Shown piece by piece: positions 9,081 to 16,713 of a stretch of DNA of 64,000 nucleotides. The notes under the pieces are model-generated. The model was not told the origin of the DNA. It saw nothing but the letters and a program-made list of their open reading frames with translations, and made no database searches. The DNA lies in assembly GCA_023391105.1 (NCBI GenBank), contig JAEWBO010000039.1:1-64000 (forward strand). The letters are read 5' to 3'. Within the stretch, counting starts at the first letter, position 1; each line of letters opens with the position of its first letter. The position numbers and the translations under genes were made by a program. Source of the DNA: Bacillota bacterium. Its GTDB lineage: Bacteria > Bacillota > Clostridia > Christensenellales > SZUA-584.

Positions 9081-9117
9081 AAAGCATACCGCAGCATCCA
9101 TACAGGTATGCTTTTTT
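9081..9117 (+). terminator. Intrinsic terminator after the duplicated gene end
   Basis: AAAGCATACC (9081-9090) pairs with GGTATGCTTT (9105-9114), with a run of T at 9112-9117. It also reads as a terminator on the minus strand because the left arm starts with a run of A. Confidence 0.85.
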
Positions 9118-9123
9118 ATTACT

Positions 9124-9158
9124 GTCATTCTGATTGAGCAAAGCGAGTGACTACGGAG
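9124..9158 (+). repeat. GTCATTCTGATTGAG dispersed repeat (partial copy)
   Basis: GTCATTCTGATTGAGCAAAG and the following GCGAGTGACTACGGAG match, with a few changes, the reverse complement of 24731-24766. It belongs to the same palindromic repeat family as 24651-24766, with a further degenerate copy near 41610-41690. Confidence 0.6.
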
Positions 9159-9181
9159 CTGACGTGAATCTGAAAGAATGG

Positions 9182-10090
9182 CTATTCGACTGAACCGCTG
9201 ACAGATTCATCAGGCTGCGCTGCTATTTTTTTTGGCGGCAGCAGCAAAAGCATGGAAGTGCGCTGCTGATAAGCATCGTAGTCTTTTTTTGTCTCTGTGA
9301 GCCTGTTTTCCATCAGGGGTATGCTGATAAGCACGAACAGCAGTGTCATCAGTATGGGCGCAATCACGCTCCACCAAAGCAGAGGCTGCGTTCCCGCTTG
9401 TATGATCCACACGCCCCACCAAAGTGACACCTCACCCAGATAATTCGGGTGGCGGGAATACTTCCAAAGGCCAGTTTCTATGCTTGTGCCGGTGTTGGCT
9501 GAATCCTTTCTGAAACGGCGCATCTGGCTGTCTGAAAAGATCTGAAGCATCACCGAAAAAAGGCAGACAGCGAAGCCCAGAACGGAAACGGCATTCATTG
9601 TATCAGCGCCGTGATACGCGCAAAGGTAAGCGGGCAGCATGTTCGCGAATACGAAAAGTGTCGGCATCATATTGATACCGAAGAAGTTGGTGAAGAACCA
9701 GATTTTCGGATTTTTATCATGCAGCATCGTGTAGCGCCAGTCCTGGTGCGCCATGCCGCGCCAGCCGATTCCCCAATTCAGTGTCAGTCGCACACCCCAA
9801 ATCGTGAATACGGCGATATATAGATAATCGATCGCGTCCAAAAGGCCTGAATCGGTCAGAAAGCAGATGAAAAGCACAATGGGCGCAACGCTCCAATACG
9901 GGTCGTACATGCTCGCGTTGCGACATACAACTCCGAGGGCCCAAACCACGACTGTGGCGGCCACATCCGCGCACAGATACGCAAAAAAGCCCTTGAACGG
10001 CAGCGAGAGAAACACAAACAGCCCCGCGAAGAACGCGGCCGCGTAGACGAGAAAAACGATAAGCAAAGAAAGGCTCTTGGATAATTTCAT
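9182..10090 (-). CDS. DUF1295 / isoprenylcysteine methyltransferase-like membrane protein
   Basis: A polytopic membrane protein of 302 residues with about seven hydrophobic segments. RHPNYLGE lies at about 213-220 and a following RLTETKKDYDAYQQRT segment precedes the C-terminus. This pattern is shared by DUF1295 proteins, steroid 5-alpha-reductase C-terminal domains and ICMT-type methyltransferases. Substrate and reaction are unknown. I chose the start at 10090 (MKLSKS) because TGAGGT stands 9 bp upstream; the frame is open to 10135. It stands alone, convergent with the cyclase region and with the next gene on the same strand upstream. Confidence 0.82.
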   Translation of the reverse strand: MKLSKSLSLLIVFLVYAAAFFAGLFVFLSLPFKGFFAYLCADVAATVVVWALGVVCRNASMYDPYWSVAPIVLFICFLTDSGLLDAIDYLYIAVFTIWGVRLTLNWGIGWRGMAHQDWRYTMLHDKNPKIWFFTNFFGINMMPTLFVFANMLPAYLCAYHGADTMNAVSVLGFAVCLFSVMLQIFSDSQMRRFRKDSANTGTSIETGLWKYSRHPNYLGEVSLWWGVWIIQAGTQPLLWWSVIAPILMTLLFVLISIPLMENRLTETKKDYDAYQQRTSMLLLLPPKKIAAQPDESVSGSVE

Positions 10091-10172
10091 CGTATAATAC
10101 CTCATGCTTGATATGTATATGACATTATACAACAAATGAGAGCCTCACAAAAGTGTTTGCGCATACGACAGC

Positions 10173-10868
10173 TTACTTACCGCCCCCAGCGCCGCCCATA
10201 CCGCCCATCTTACCCATGAATTTAAACATATCCTCGGGCTTGAAATTCTTCATAGAGCCCATCATGCGTATCATGTTTTGCATGTTGCGGAATTTGGACT
10301 GCTCTTCGGGCGGCATAAACATCGACAGAGCTTCAAACATCTGCTCGGGAGATGAGGTGTTCATATTTCTCAGCTTCTCCATTCTGCGCGTCATGCGCTC
10401 AAAGTTTTCCTGCATGCTGGCCGACTGCGCCAGGCCGCGCATCATCGACTGGGTGTCGGGGCCTGCATAACGTGAGAGCACATCAAGCAAAGCCTGCTGC
10501 CGGGTGAACCGTGAGAACGCGTTCAGCCCTGTGCCGCTGTGGCCGGGGGGCTGAACGGGCGGGTTTCGGCGGTATTCCTCCGCGAGCTGCTGGGCGCTAA
10601 AAATGCTATGTATGGCTTCTCTGTCGCCGGCACCGACGTGCGGTTCTATGTTTTTTAGCATCTCCATCACAGACTGGCGGCTCAAACCGTCCTTTAGCGT
10701 CATCGAGAGCAGAAAGCTTAGCTCCGGAGAAAACGATGCGTGTTTTAAAAGATCGCCATACGCCACGCTGCGCTCCGGCTGCTGTGGCTGCTGTGGCTGC
10801 AGTGGTTGCTGAGTGCTTCTCCGTGACTGCCGCGGCCCGGGACGGGAACCGAACGGGAACCTCATCAT
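10173..10868 (-). CDS. Uncharacterised helical protein, Gln/Pro-rich N-terminus, Met/Gly-rich C-terminus
   Basis: I do not recognise a named family. The 231-residue product begins with basic and Gln/Pro-rich sequence (about 1-35, with PQQPQQP), continues as predicted helices without membrane segments, and ends in a Met/Gly-rich tail. Near 187-208 is MPPEEQSKFRNMQNMIRMM, which resembles the C-terminus of the divergently transcribed neighbour (APMLDDAQRQKLQSIAQMIKM). GGAGAC stands 9 bp before the ATG. The shared motif and divergent arrangement suggest linked roles; small helical proteins with such motifs are common in spore-forming Clostridia, but a sporulation role is only a guess. Confidence 0.7.
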   Translation of the reverse strand: MMRFPFGSRPGPRQSRRSTQQPLQPQQPQQPERSVAYGDLLKHASFSPELSFLLSMTLKDGLSRQSVMEMLKNIEPHVGAGDREAIHSIFSAQQLAEEYRRNPPVQPPGHSGTGLNAFSRFTRQQALLDVLSRYAGPDTQSMMRGLAQSASMQENFERMTRRMEKLRNMNTSSPEQMFEALSMFMPPEEQSKFRNMQNMIRMMGSMKNFKPEDMFKFMGKMGGMGGAGGGK

Positions 10869-11032
10869 GAATAACCGTCTCCTTTACATACTTTTTCATT
10901 TAATATCGTATGCGAAAAAACGCCCTCTCGTGCACTTTGGCGTGAAAGACGAATATATATGTAATGAATCGGCCGGAGCTTAATGCTTTTGGTCAGTGCT
11001 GTTTCATTTAACGACAAAAAGGAGGGAATCAA

Positions 11033-11374
11033 ATGCCCAAAAAGGATTTGAGGCAGATGAAGAAGGATAAACAGACATCCCGGGTCAACAAGGAAGAGAT
11101 TCGCGAAGCGGCAAAGAAGTATAACATGGATTCGAGCCGAATCGAGGATGACAGTATTGCGAGCGTAGAAGAAACGATTGCGCAGTATGAAAACAAAAGC
11201 GAGGATGAATTGATGAACGACCTCGAACGTGTGATCACACAGGGACGCAAGGACGGCTCGTTCACGGACGACATGCTGGACGGCTTTGTTCAAAACGTGG
11301 CGCCCATGCTGGACGACGCCCAGCGTCAAAAGCTCCAAAGCATTGCGCAGATGATTAAGATGAACAAAATATAA
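11033..11374 (+). CDS. Uncharacterised small helical protein (partner of the divergent gene)
   Basis: A 113-residue soluble, charged, all-helical protein. The N-terminus is highly basic (KKDLRQMKKDKQ), the middle acidic, and the C-terminus (APMLDDAQRQKLQSIAQMIKM) resembles a segment of the divergent upstream gene. AAAGGAGGGAA precedes the ATG by 6-7 bp, a very strong ribosome site, which supports expression. No enzymatic motif is visible. The 164-bp spacer between the two starts must hold both promoters. Confidence 0.72.
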   Translation: MPKKDLRQMKKDKQTSRVNKEEIREAAKKYNMDSSRIEDDSIASVEETIAQYENKSEDELMNDLERVITQGRKDGSFTDDMLDGFVQNVAPMLDDAQRQKLQSIAQMIKMNKI

Positions 11375-11685
11375 AAATTGTCGAAAACCTACGGTTTTCC
11401 GCCAGTTTACCGGTTTTGCTTGTTCCTCGCAAACTCGAAACTGCGCAAACCCGCAAGGTGTGGACTGCGCGGGCTCAGCCCGTCTTGCCCACAAATTATA
11501 TTTCAAGACGTTTAAACGGACTGATATAATCAATATATACATAAGATCGCCCGCAGATCTCCTTGCGGGCTTTTTGGCGTTGCAACCGCTTTACTAACGT
11601 TTCGCTTCCAAGATAATATAATAGATAGTGTGATTTCAAGTGACCGTATGGTATAATGCAACAAGATTACGGAGAGGATTATTGT
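11375..11685. other. Intergenic region with hairpins, terminator and murG promoter
   Basis: This 311-bp gap holds inverted repeats such as CGGGCTCAGCCCG (about 11467-11479), a clear terminator (11549-11575) and a TATAAT at 11652-11657 that probably serves murG. No coding sequence is convincing. Confidence 0.55.
11549..11575 (+). terminator. Intrinsic terminator upstream of murG
   Basis: GCCCGCA (11549-11555) pairs with TGCGGGC (11564-11570) and is followed by TTTTT (11571-11575). It closes any transcript arriving from the 11033 gene. Confidence 0.85.
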
Positions 11686-12750
11686 ATGAGCAAAACAGTC
11701 GTGCTGACGGGCGGCGGAACGGCCGGCCATGTGACGCCGAATCTGGCGGTAATTCCAAAGCTTAAACAGATGGGTTATCATATCGAATACATAGGCACGA
11801 AAAACGGCATGGAGCGGGAGATCATCGAAAAAACCGGTCTGCCGTATCACATGATCAGCGCAGGCAAGCTGCGGCGCTATTTCAGCCTTAAAAACTTCAC
11901 AGATCCCGCAAAGATACTCGCAGGATATGTTCAGGCCAAAAATATTCTTAAGAGAATAAAACCCTCAGTCGTGTTTTCCAAGGGCGGTTTTGTGAGCGTG
12001 CCCGTCGTTTTTGCGGCGCATAAGCTTAAAATCCCTGTGGTGCTGCACGAGTCGGACTATACGCCGGGCCTTGCCAATAGGCTCTGCATACCGCGCGCGC
12101 AAAAGGTCTGTGTGGCGTTCTCGTCCACACTCAAAAGCATACCCGAAGGCAAGGGTGTCTACACGGGGCTGCCGATAAGAGCCGAGCTGCTGAAGGGCAG
12201 CAAAGACAACGCCTTGAAGGTTTGCGGCTTTTCGGGCAAAAAACCGGTGCTGCTCGTGATGGGCGGAAGCCTTGGCGCGCAGCCGATCAACGACGCACTG
12301 GACAGCATTATGCCCACACTTACGGCGCGATTTGATGTGATTCATATCCGCGGCAAAGAAAACCTTGTTTGCGGCTTTCTGCCTTGCGGATGCAAGCAGT
12401 TTGGCTATGTGGACAGCGAGCTTGCCGACCTTTATGCGGCGGCGGATATCATGCTGTCCCGCGCGGGTGCAACCGCTGTGTTCGAGATACTCGCGCTGGG
12501 ATTGCCTGCGCTGCTCGTCCCGCTCAGCAAAGCGTCCAGCCGCGGCGATCAGGTGTTAAACGCGCAATATTTTAAAGAACAGGGCTTTTCGCATGTGCTG
12601 CCTCAGGAGGAGCTTAACGCAGACACATTACTGGAGGCCATCGACGAGCTGTATAAGGATGCGGATACATTGCGCAAACGAATGAAGCGTGAAAACGCCG
12701 CGGACGCCGCGGACACTGTAGCGAGGATAATTGACGATGTCTCAAATTGA
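11686..12750 (+). CDS. murG: UDP-GlcNAc:lipid I N-acetylglucosaminyltransferase
   Basis: Peripheral membrane GT-B glycosyltransferase that turns lipid I into lipid II in peptidoglycan synthesis. The N-terminal loop GGGTAGHVTPN (residues 8-18), the second-domain GGSLGAQPIN, and SRAGATAVFEILALGLPAL near the donor site are diagnostic. The length (354) is normal. I placed the start at 11686 because GGAGAGG lies 9 bp upstream and the longer frame's ATG (11656) would fall within the likely TATAAT box at 11652-11657. The gene is away from any other mur or division gene, and its 3' end overlaps the next gene. Confidence 0.96.
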   Translation: MSKTVVLTGGGTAGHVTPNLAVIPKLKQMGYHIEYIGTKNGMEREIIEKTGLPYHMISAGKLRRYFSLKNFTDPAKILAGYVQAKNILKRIKPSVVFSKGGFVSVPVVFAAHKLKIPVVLHESDYTPGLANRLCIPRAQKVCVAFSSTLKSIPEGKGVYTGLPIRAELLKGSKDNALKVCGFSGKKPVLLVMGGSLGAQPINDALDSIMPTLTARFDVIHIRGKENLVCGFLPCGCKQFGYVDSELADLYAAADIMLSRAGATAVFEILALGLPALLVPLSKASSRGDQVLNAQYFKEQGFSHVLPQEELNADTLLEAIDELYKDADTLRKRMKRENAADAADTVARIIDDVSN

Positions 12751-14206
12751 TGCGCTGACGTCGCTGGTCAGGCGGTATTTAACCGAGTCCGGCGAAAAAT
12801 CAAAACAGACGATGGAGGCCATGCTTGCATTGCCAGACGCCCCGCTGCGCATATACGATATGATCGCGGGGGAGGATCAGCGAGCGGCGTTCAAGACTCT
12901 GGCTGATATTGCGAAAAAGAAGCTGGGGCAGGAAGAGCTGACACCGCTCGTGATTCGCGATGCGGATACGCTCATGGCGATTGACGATGATAAATCACGC
13001 AAAAGCGTCTATAAGCTGATTGGTTTGTGTGCGGCGGATGCTTGTGCGGACAAGCTCTTTGAAGCGCTCAAACGTGAAAAGACGCGTTTTGTGCGGCCAT
13101 CTATAATACTGGCACTGGGGAATACCAAGGAGCCTGAACGCTATCTTAAAAACTATGTCGTGGAACCGGGTGAGCCCAAACATATGCAAGCTGAACGCGA
13201 CGCACTAAAAAAAGCACTGGGGAAAGCAGCTGCAACGAAGAAGATGCCCGTAAATCTGAATTTGCCCGAGTGGTGCACGCTGACCAGCATCAAACCGAGC
13301 GCACTGCTTGCGGAGCTAAAAGCGTCGGGCGCTGAATATCGCCCGTCACTGTTGAATGATGCTTTCGAAGCACCCACAGCTTTTATCAAAAAGCTGCGCT
13401 GTTATGAGGACGCGCTTTTCAATGTGGGCAAAGACGATGACTTTAAGGCAGTGGCGGCTGAGCTGGACGCCATCGGCTGCAAAGGACAATATTACCGCAT
13501 TGAAGCGCGAGCCGTGCGTCCTGAGAACCGGCGCGAGGCCATCATGACCATCTCCAAGGGACTCGAACCGTACGGTTATACCGACAATCCATCTGCGTAT
13601 ACGTTTGAATTACGGCCTATAAAACGGCATCTGTACGCCAAGTTCTCAGATCATCGGTTTGATTACCGCAAAGAATCCATCGCCGCGAGCATTAACCCTG
13701 TGACAGCGGCCAGCATCATGCGGCTCTGCGAGCCGTACATGAGGGGAAACGCAGACGTGCTCGACCCCTTCTGCGGCAGCGCCACCATGCTCATTGAACG
13801 CGCATACCTAAAACCCGCGAAATCGCTCGTGGGTGTGGATATATCGGGATACGCCATCAAGGCGGCTTGTGCAAATCGCAGCGCGGCCAGGCTGCGCATC
13901 GCGCTGATACACGGCGATATATTGGACTATGGGGCAGCGCAATATGACGAGGTGATCGCCAATATGCCGTTTGGCATCCGCGTTTCGGGGCACGCGTCCA
14001 ACATAAAGCTCTATGCGGCGTTTGCGGACAAGCTGCTTGCATTGCTCAAGGACGGGGGCTTTGCCTTTTTACTGACACAGGAAAAGAAGCTGCTGCGCGA
14101 TGAAATAGCGAAGAAGCCAGAACTTTCTTTGATACATGAAGAGAACTTTGAATCGGGCGGTCTCAGTCCGACGCTGTTTATTATTAAGAAGGAGCAGTCA
14201 AGATGA
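12737..14206 (+). CDS. Putative RNA (guanine-N2) methyltransferase, THUMP/RlmL-TrmN-like
   Basis: The C-terminal third is a Rossmann methyltransferase: DPFCGSAT (SAM-binding motif I), VGVDIS, and NMPFG as catalytic motif IV (family form N-P-P-F/Y; here the first Pro is Met). The central region looks like an NTD/THUMP-type RNA-binding module, and the N-terminal 150 residues are helical with HEAT-like character. Families with this core (RlmL, TrmN/Trm14) methylate guanine N2 in rRNA or tRNA; the exact target is unknown. The ATG at 12737 lies inside the murG 3' end (14-bp overlap), with GAGG 10 bp upstream. A PfkB kinase starts in the stop codon. Confidence 0.8.
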   Translation: MSQIDALTSLVRRYLTESGEKSKQTMEAMLALPDAPLRIYDMIAGEDQRAAFKTLADIAKKKLGQEELTPLVIRDADTLMAIDDDKSRKSVYKLIGLCAADACADKLFEALKREKTRFVRPSIILALGNTKEPERYLKNYVVEPGEPKHMQAERDALKKALGKAAATKKMPVNLNLPEWCTLTSIKPSALLAELKASGAEYRPSLLNDAFEAPTAFIKKLRCYEDALFNVGKDDDFKAVAAELDAIGCKGQYYRIEARAVRPENRREAIMTISKGLEPYGYTDNPSAYTFELRPIKRHLYAKFSDHRFDYRKESIAASINPVTAASIMRLCEPYMRGNADVLDPFCGSATMLIERAYLKPAKSLVGVDISGYAIKAACANRSAARLRIALIHGDILDYGAAQYDEVIANMPFGIRVSGHASNIKLYAAFADKLLALLKDGGFAFLLTQEKKLLRDEIAKKPELSLIHEENFESGGLSPTLFIIKKEQSR

Positions 14207-15156
14207 GCGAATTTTTAACCTTTGGCGAGCTGCTGATCGATTTTACGCCGTCGGGTGAACTGGGCGGGCAAAAGCTCTTTATGCAAAACGCGGGCGGTGC
14301 GGTGGCCAATGTGGCCGTGGCGATGGCCCGCTTTGGTGTTTCATCGGGATACACAGGAATGGTAGGCAACGACGCTTTCGGACATTATCTTAAGGACGTG
14401 CTTAACGACAAAGGCGTGGACACGTCCGGTCTGATGGTATCGGATGTTTACAACACCACGCTGGCGTTCGTGCATCTGTTTTCGAATGGCGACCGCGACT
14501 TTTCCTTTTACAGAAAGCCCGGCGCAGATATCATGTATTCTGCGGACATGGTGGATGAAGACGCGATACGCAAGGCACGTGCTTTCCATTTTGGCTCGCT
14601 TTCGCTCACAGATGAGCCTGCGCGAAGCGCCACGATGAGGATGCTGCAAATTGCCAAGGACGCAGGCGTTGTGGTGTCCTACGATCCGAATTATCGTGCG
14701 CCGTTATGGAGCGATGAAAAGACAGCCAAAGAGATGATGCTTGAAGGCATGACATATGCTGACATACTCAAAATATCCGACAACGAGATCGATTTTCTGT
14801 TCGGGGAAATGCCATATGAGCAAGCGGCGCAGATGCTGCTTAGCCGCGGCATCAAGCTCGTGTTTATCACAATGGGCAGCGAGGGAGCGATTTACGCCCA
14901 TAGAGCGGGCGTTGGCAGGGCGGCGCCGTTTGCCGCGCAGGCGGTGGATGCGACAGGCGCGGGCGACTGCTTCACAGGCGGCGTGCTCTCGCAGTTCATG
15001 CAGAGCGGCAAATCGCTGGCGGAACTGACACTAAATGATATTGCGGGCTTCGCCCGGTTTGCGAACGCGGCGGCGTCCATCTGCGTGGAGGGTAAGGGCG
15101 GTATACCGTCGATACCGAGCCTAAAAAAGGTTGAGCAAAGGCTGTGCGGTAAATAA
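14203..15156 (+). CDS. PfkB-family sugar kinase (fructokinase-like)
   Basis: Ribokinase-fold cytosolic kinase of 317 residues, predicted to phosphorylate a sugar or nucleoside with ATP. The N-terminal substrate segment contains QNAGGAVANVAVAMARFG; the C-terminal PfkB signature DATGAGDCFTGG (near 250) carries the catalytic Asp and anion hole. It resembles bacterial fructokinases, but substrate choice cannot be read from sequence. The ATG overlaps the previous stop (ATGA) and AAGGAG lies upstream, so murG, the methylase and this kinase form one transcription unit. Confidence 0.88.
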   Translation: MSEFLTFGELLIDFTPSGELGGQKLFMQNAGGAVANVAVAMARFGVSSGYTGMVGNDAFGHYLKDVLNDKGVDTSGLMVSDVYNTTLAFVHLFSNGDRDFSFYRKPGADIMYSADMVDEDAIRKARAFHFGSLSLTDEPARSATMRMLQIAKDAGVVVSYDPNYRAPLWSDEKTAKEMMLEGMTYADILKISDNEIDFLFGEMPYEQAAQMLLSRGIKLVFITMGSEGAIYAHRAGVGRAAPFAAQAVDATGAGDCFTGGVLSQFMQSGKSLAELTLNDIAGFARFANAAASICVEGKGGIPSIPSLKKVEQRLCGK

Positions 15157-15191
15157 CCGGCGGTCTTTTTTGTTCATGCTAGGCTGCGGCG

Positions 15192-15220
15192 TTGACAAGA
15201 CGCTGTCAAGCATTTAATAT
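15192..15220 (+). promoter_or_regulatory. Strong sigma-A promoter of guaBA
   Basis: TTGACA (15192-15197) and TAATAT (15215-15220) with a 17-bp spacer. The start would be near 15227, giving a leader of only about 35 nt, too short for a purine riboswitch. Confidence 0.8.
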
Positions 15221-15261
15221 TTATAAAAAAGTATACTATTTTGCTGAAAGGCGGTTTTCAT

Positions 15262-16710
15262 ATGCAGGGAATTTGTGAGGGGCTGACGTTTGACGATGTG
15301 CTGCTTGTACCGCAAAAAAGCACACTCGTTCCGTCCCAGATTTCAGTTAAGACGCGGATCACAAACAAGGTGAGCTTAAACATTCCGATCATGAGTGCGG
15401 CCATGGATACGGTCACCGAAGCGCGGCTGGCCATCGCACTGGCCAGAGAAGGCGGCGTGGGCATCATTCACAAGAACATGTCGATAGAGGAACAAGCTTC
15501 GAATGTTGATAAGGTCAAAAGAAGCGAGCATGGCGTCATCACCGATCCGTTCTCTCTGTCACCCGAGCACCTGATATCCGATGCGAATGCGCTGATGGAG
15601 CGTTACAGGATCTCCGGCGTTCCCATCACCAAGGAAGGCAAGCTCGTCGGCATACTCACCAACAGAGATCTGCGTTTTGAAACGGACTATACAAGAAAAA
15701 TCAGCGAGGTCATGACATCCAAGAACCTCGTGACTGCACACATCGGCACCACACTGGCCGAGGCTCAGGAAATACTCGGACGACACAAAATCGAAAAGTT
15801 ACCGCTCGTCGATGAAGACGGGATGCTTAAGGGTTTAATCACCATTAAGGATATAGAGAAAACCATTCAATACCCATTTTCCGCTAAGGATGAAAACGGA
15901 CGGCTGCTGGCAGGCGCGGCGCTTGGCGTCACAGCGGACATTATCGACCGTGCGTCGGCTTTGGTCGCGGCCAAGGTGGATATCGTGACAATCGATTCCG
16001 CGCACGGCCATTCCAAGAACGTGCTGGATGCGGTGGAAAAGCTCAAATCGCATTTTCCCGATCTCCAGGTGATCGCGGGAAACGTGGCGACGGCCGAAGG
16101 CACGGTTGATCTCATCAAAGCGGGCGCGGACTGCGTGAAGGTCGGCATGGGTCCCGGATCGATTTGCACCACACGCGTGATCGCGGGCATCGGCGTCCCG
16201 CAGTTTACCGCAGTGCTTGCGTGTGCGCAGGCCGCGGCAAAATATGATATCCCCATCATCGCGGACGGCGGCATCAAGTTCTCAGGCGATATCACCAAGG
16301 CACTCGCGGCGGGTGCGTATGCCGTCATGATCGGCAGCCTGTTTGCGGGCACAGAGGAGAGCCCCGGAGACTCGGAAATCTATCAAGGCCGCAGCTTCAA
16401 GGTGTACCGCGGCATGGGCTCTCTTGCGGCGATGCAAAAGGGCAGCAAAGACAGATATTTTCAGGAGAAAGCCGATAAGCTGGTGCCCGAGGGTGTGGAA
16501 GGCCGCGTGCCATACAAAGGACCCTTGAGCGATACGGTGTTCCAGATGGTTGGCGGACTCAAGTCTGGAATGGGCTACTGCGGCGCGGCAGACCTTGCCG
16601 AGCTCAGAGCAAACGCGCAGTTTATAAAGATCACAGGTGCCGGGCTTACGGAGAACCATCCGCATGATATATACATCACAAAAGAAGCACCAAATTATAC
16701 GGGAAGGTAA
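15262..16710 (+). CDS. guaB: Inosine-5'-monophosphate dehydrogenase
   Basis: Oxidises IMP to XMP with NAD, the committed step to guanine nucleotides. The TIM barrel is split by a CBS pair (about 90-205, e.g. MSKNLVTAH-like segments), the catalytic loop GPGSICTTR places the nucleophile at C302, and the flap near the C-terminus is present. The length is 482 residues. The start at ATG 15262 has AAAGGCGG 8 bp upstream; the frame also has TTG at 15241. guaA follows after 3 bp, so both are made from one mRNA. The CBS domains probably bind purine nucleotides for allosteric control. Confidence 0.97.
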   Translation: MQGICEGLTFDDVLLVPQKSTLVPSQISVKTRITNKVSLNIPIMSAAMDTVTEARLAIALAREGGVGIIHKNMSIEEQASNVDKVKRSEHGVITDPFSLSPEHLISDANALMERYRISGVPITKEGKLVGILTNRDLRFETDYTRKISEVMTSKNLVTAHIGTTLAEAQEILGRHKIEKLPLVDEDGMLKGLITIKDIEKTIQYPFSAKDENGRLLAGAALGVTADIIDRASALVAAKVDIVTIDSAHGHSKNVLDAVEKLKSHFPDLQVIAGNVATAEGTVDLIKAGADCVKVGMGPGSICTTRVIAGIGVPQFTAVLACAQAAAKYDIPIIADGGIKFSGDITKALAAGAYAVMIGSLFAGTEESPGDSEIYQGRSFKVYRGMGSLAAMQKGSKDRYFQEKADKLVPEGVEGRVPYKGPLSDTVFQMVGGLKSGMGYCGAADLAELRANAQFIKITGAGLTENHPHDIYITKEAPNYTGR

Positions 16711-16713
16711 TCA

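Larger units (their letters stand above)
8621..9181. other. Repeat-rich intergenic region with duplicated 3' end of the cyclase gene
   Basis: This 561-bp gap holds a terminator (8624-8664), a double palindrome (8791-8834), the duplicated cyclase 3' end (9043-9080) with its own terminator (9081-9117), and a GTCATTCTGATTGAG repeat (9124-9158). Between them, the forward frame up to TAG 8768-8770 reads like protein for about 30 codons without a usable start, so decayed coding sequence is possible. No intact gene is visible. Confidence 0.6.

Noticed and set aside
10869..10960. Sporulation sigma-E/K promoter for the 10173 minus gene (CATACGAT)
   Set aside because: The -10-like box is fair, but no matching -35 was found at the right distance.
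11390..11500. Hairpin-rich stretch after the 11033 gene as a small RNA
   Set aside because: Several inverted repeats are present, but no promoter with good spacing was found and the terminator at 11549 may simply end the upstream gene.
15157..15261. Purine riboswitch before guaB
   Set aside because: The leader after the TTGACA/TAATAT promoter is only about 35 nt, with no aptamer-like pairing.
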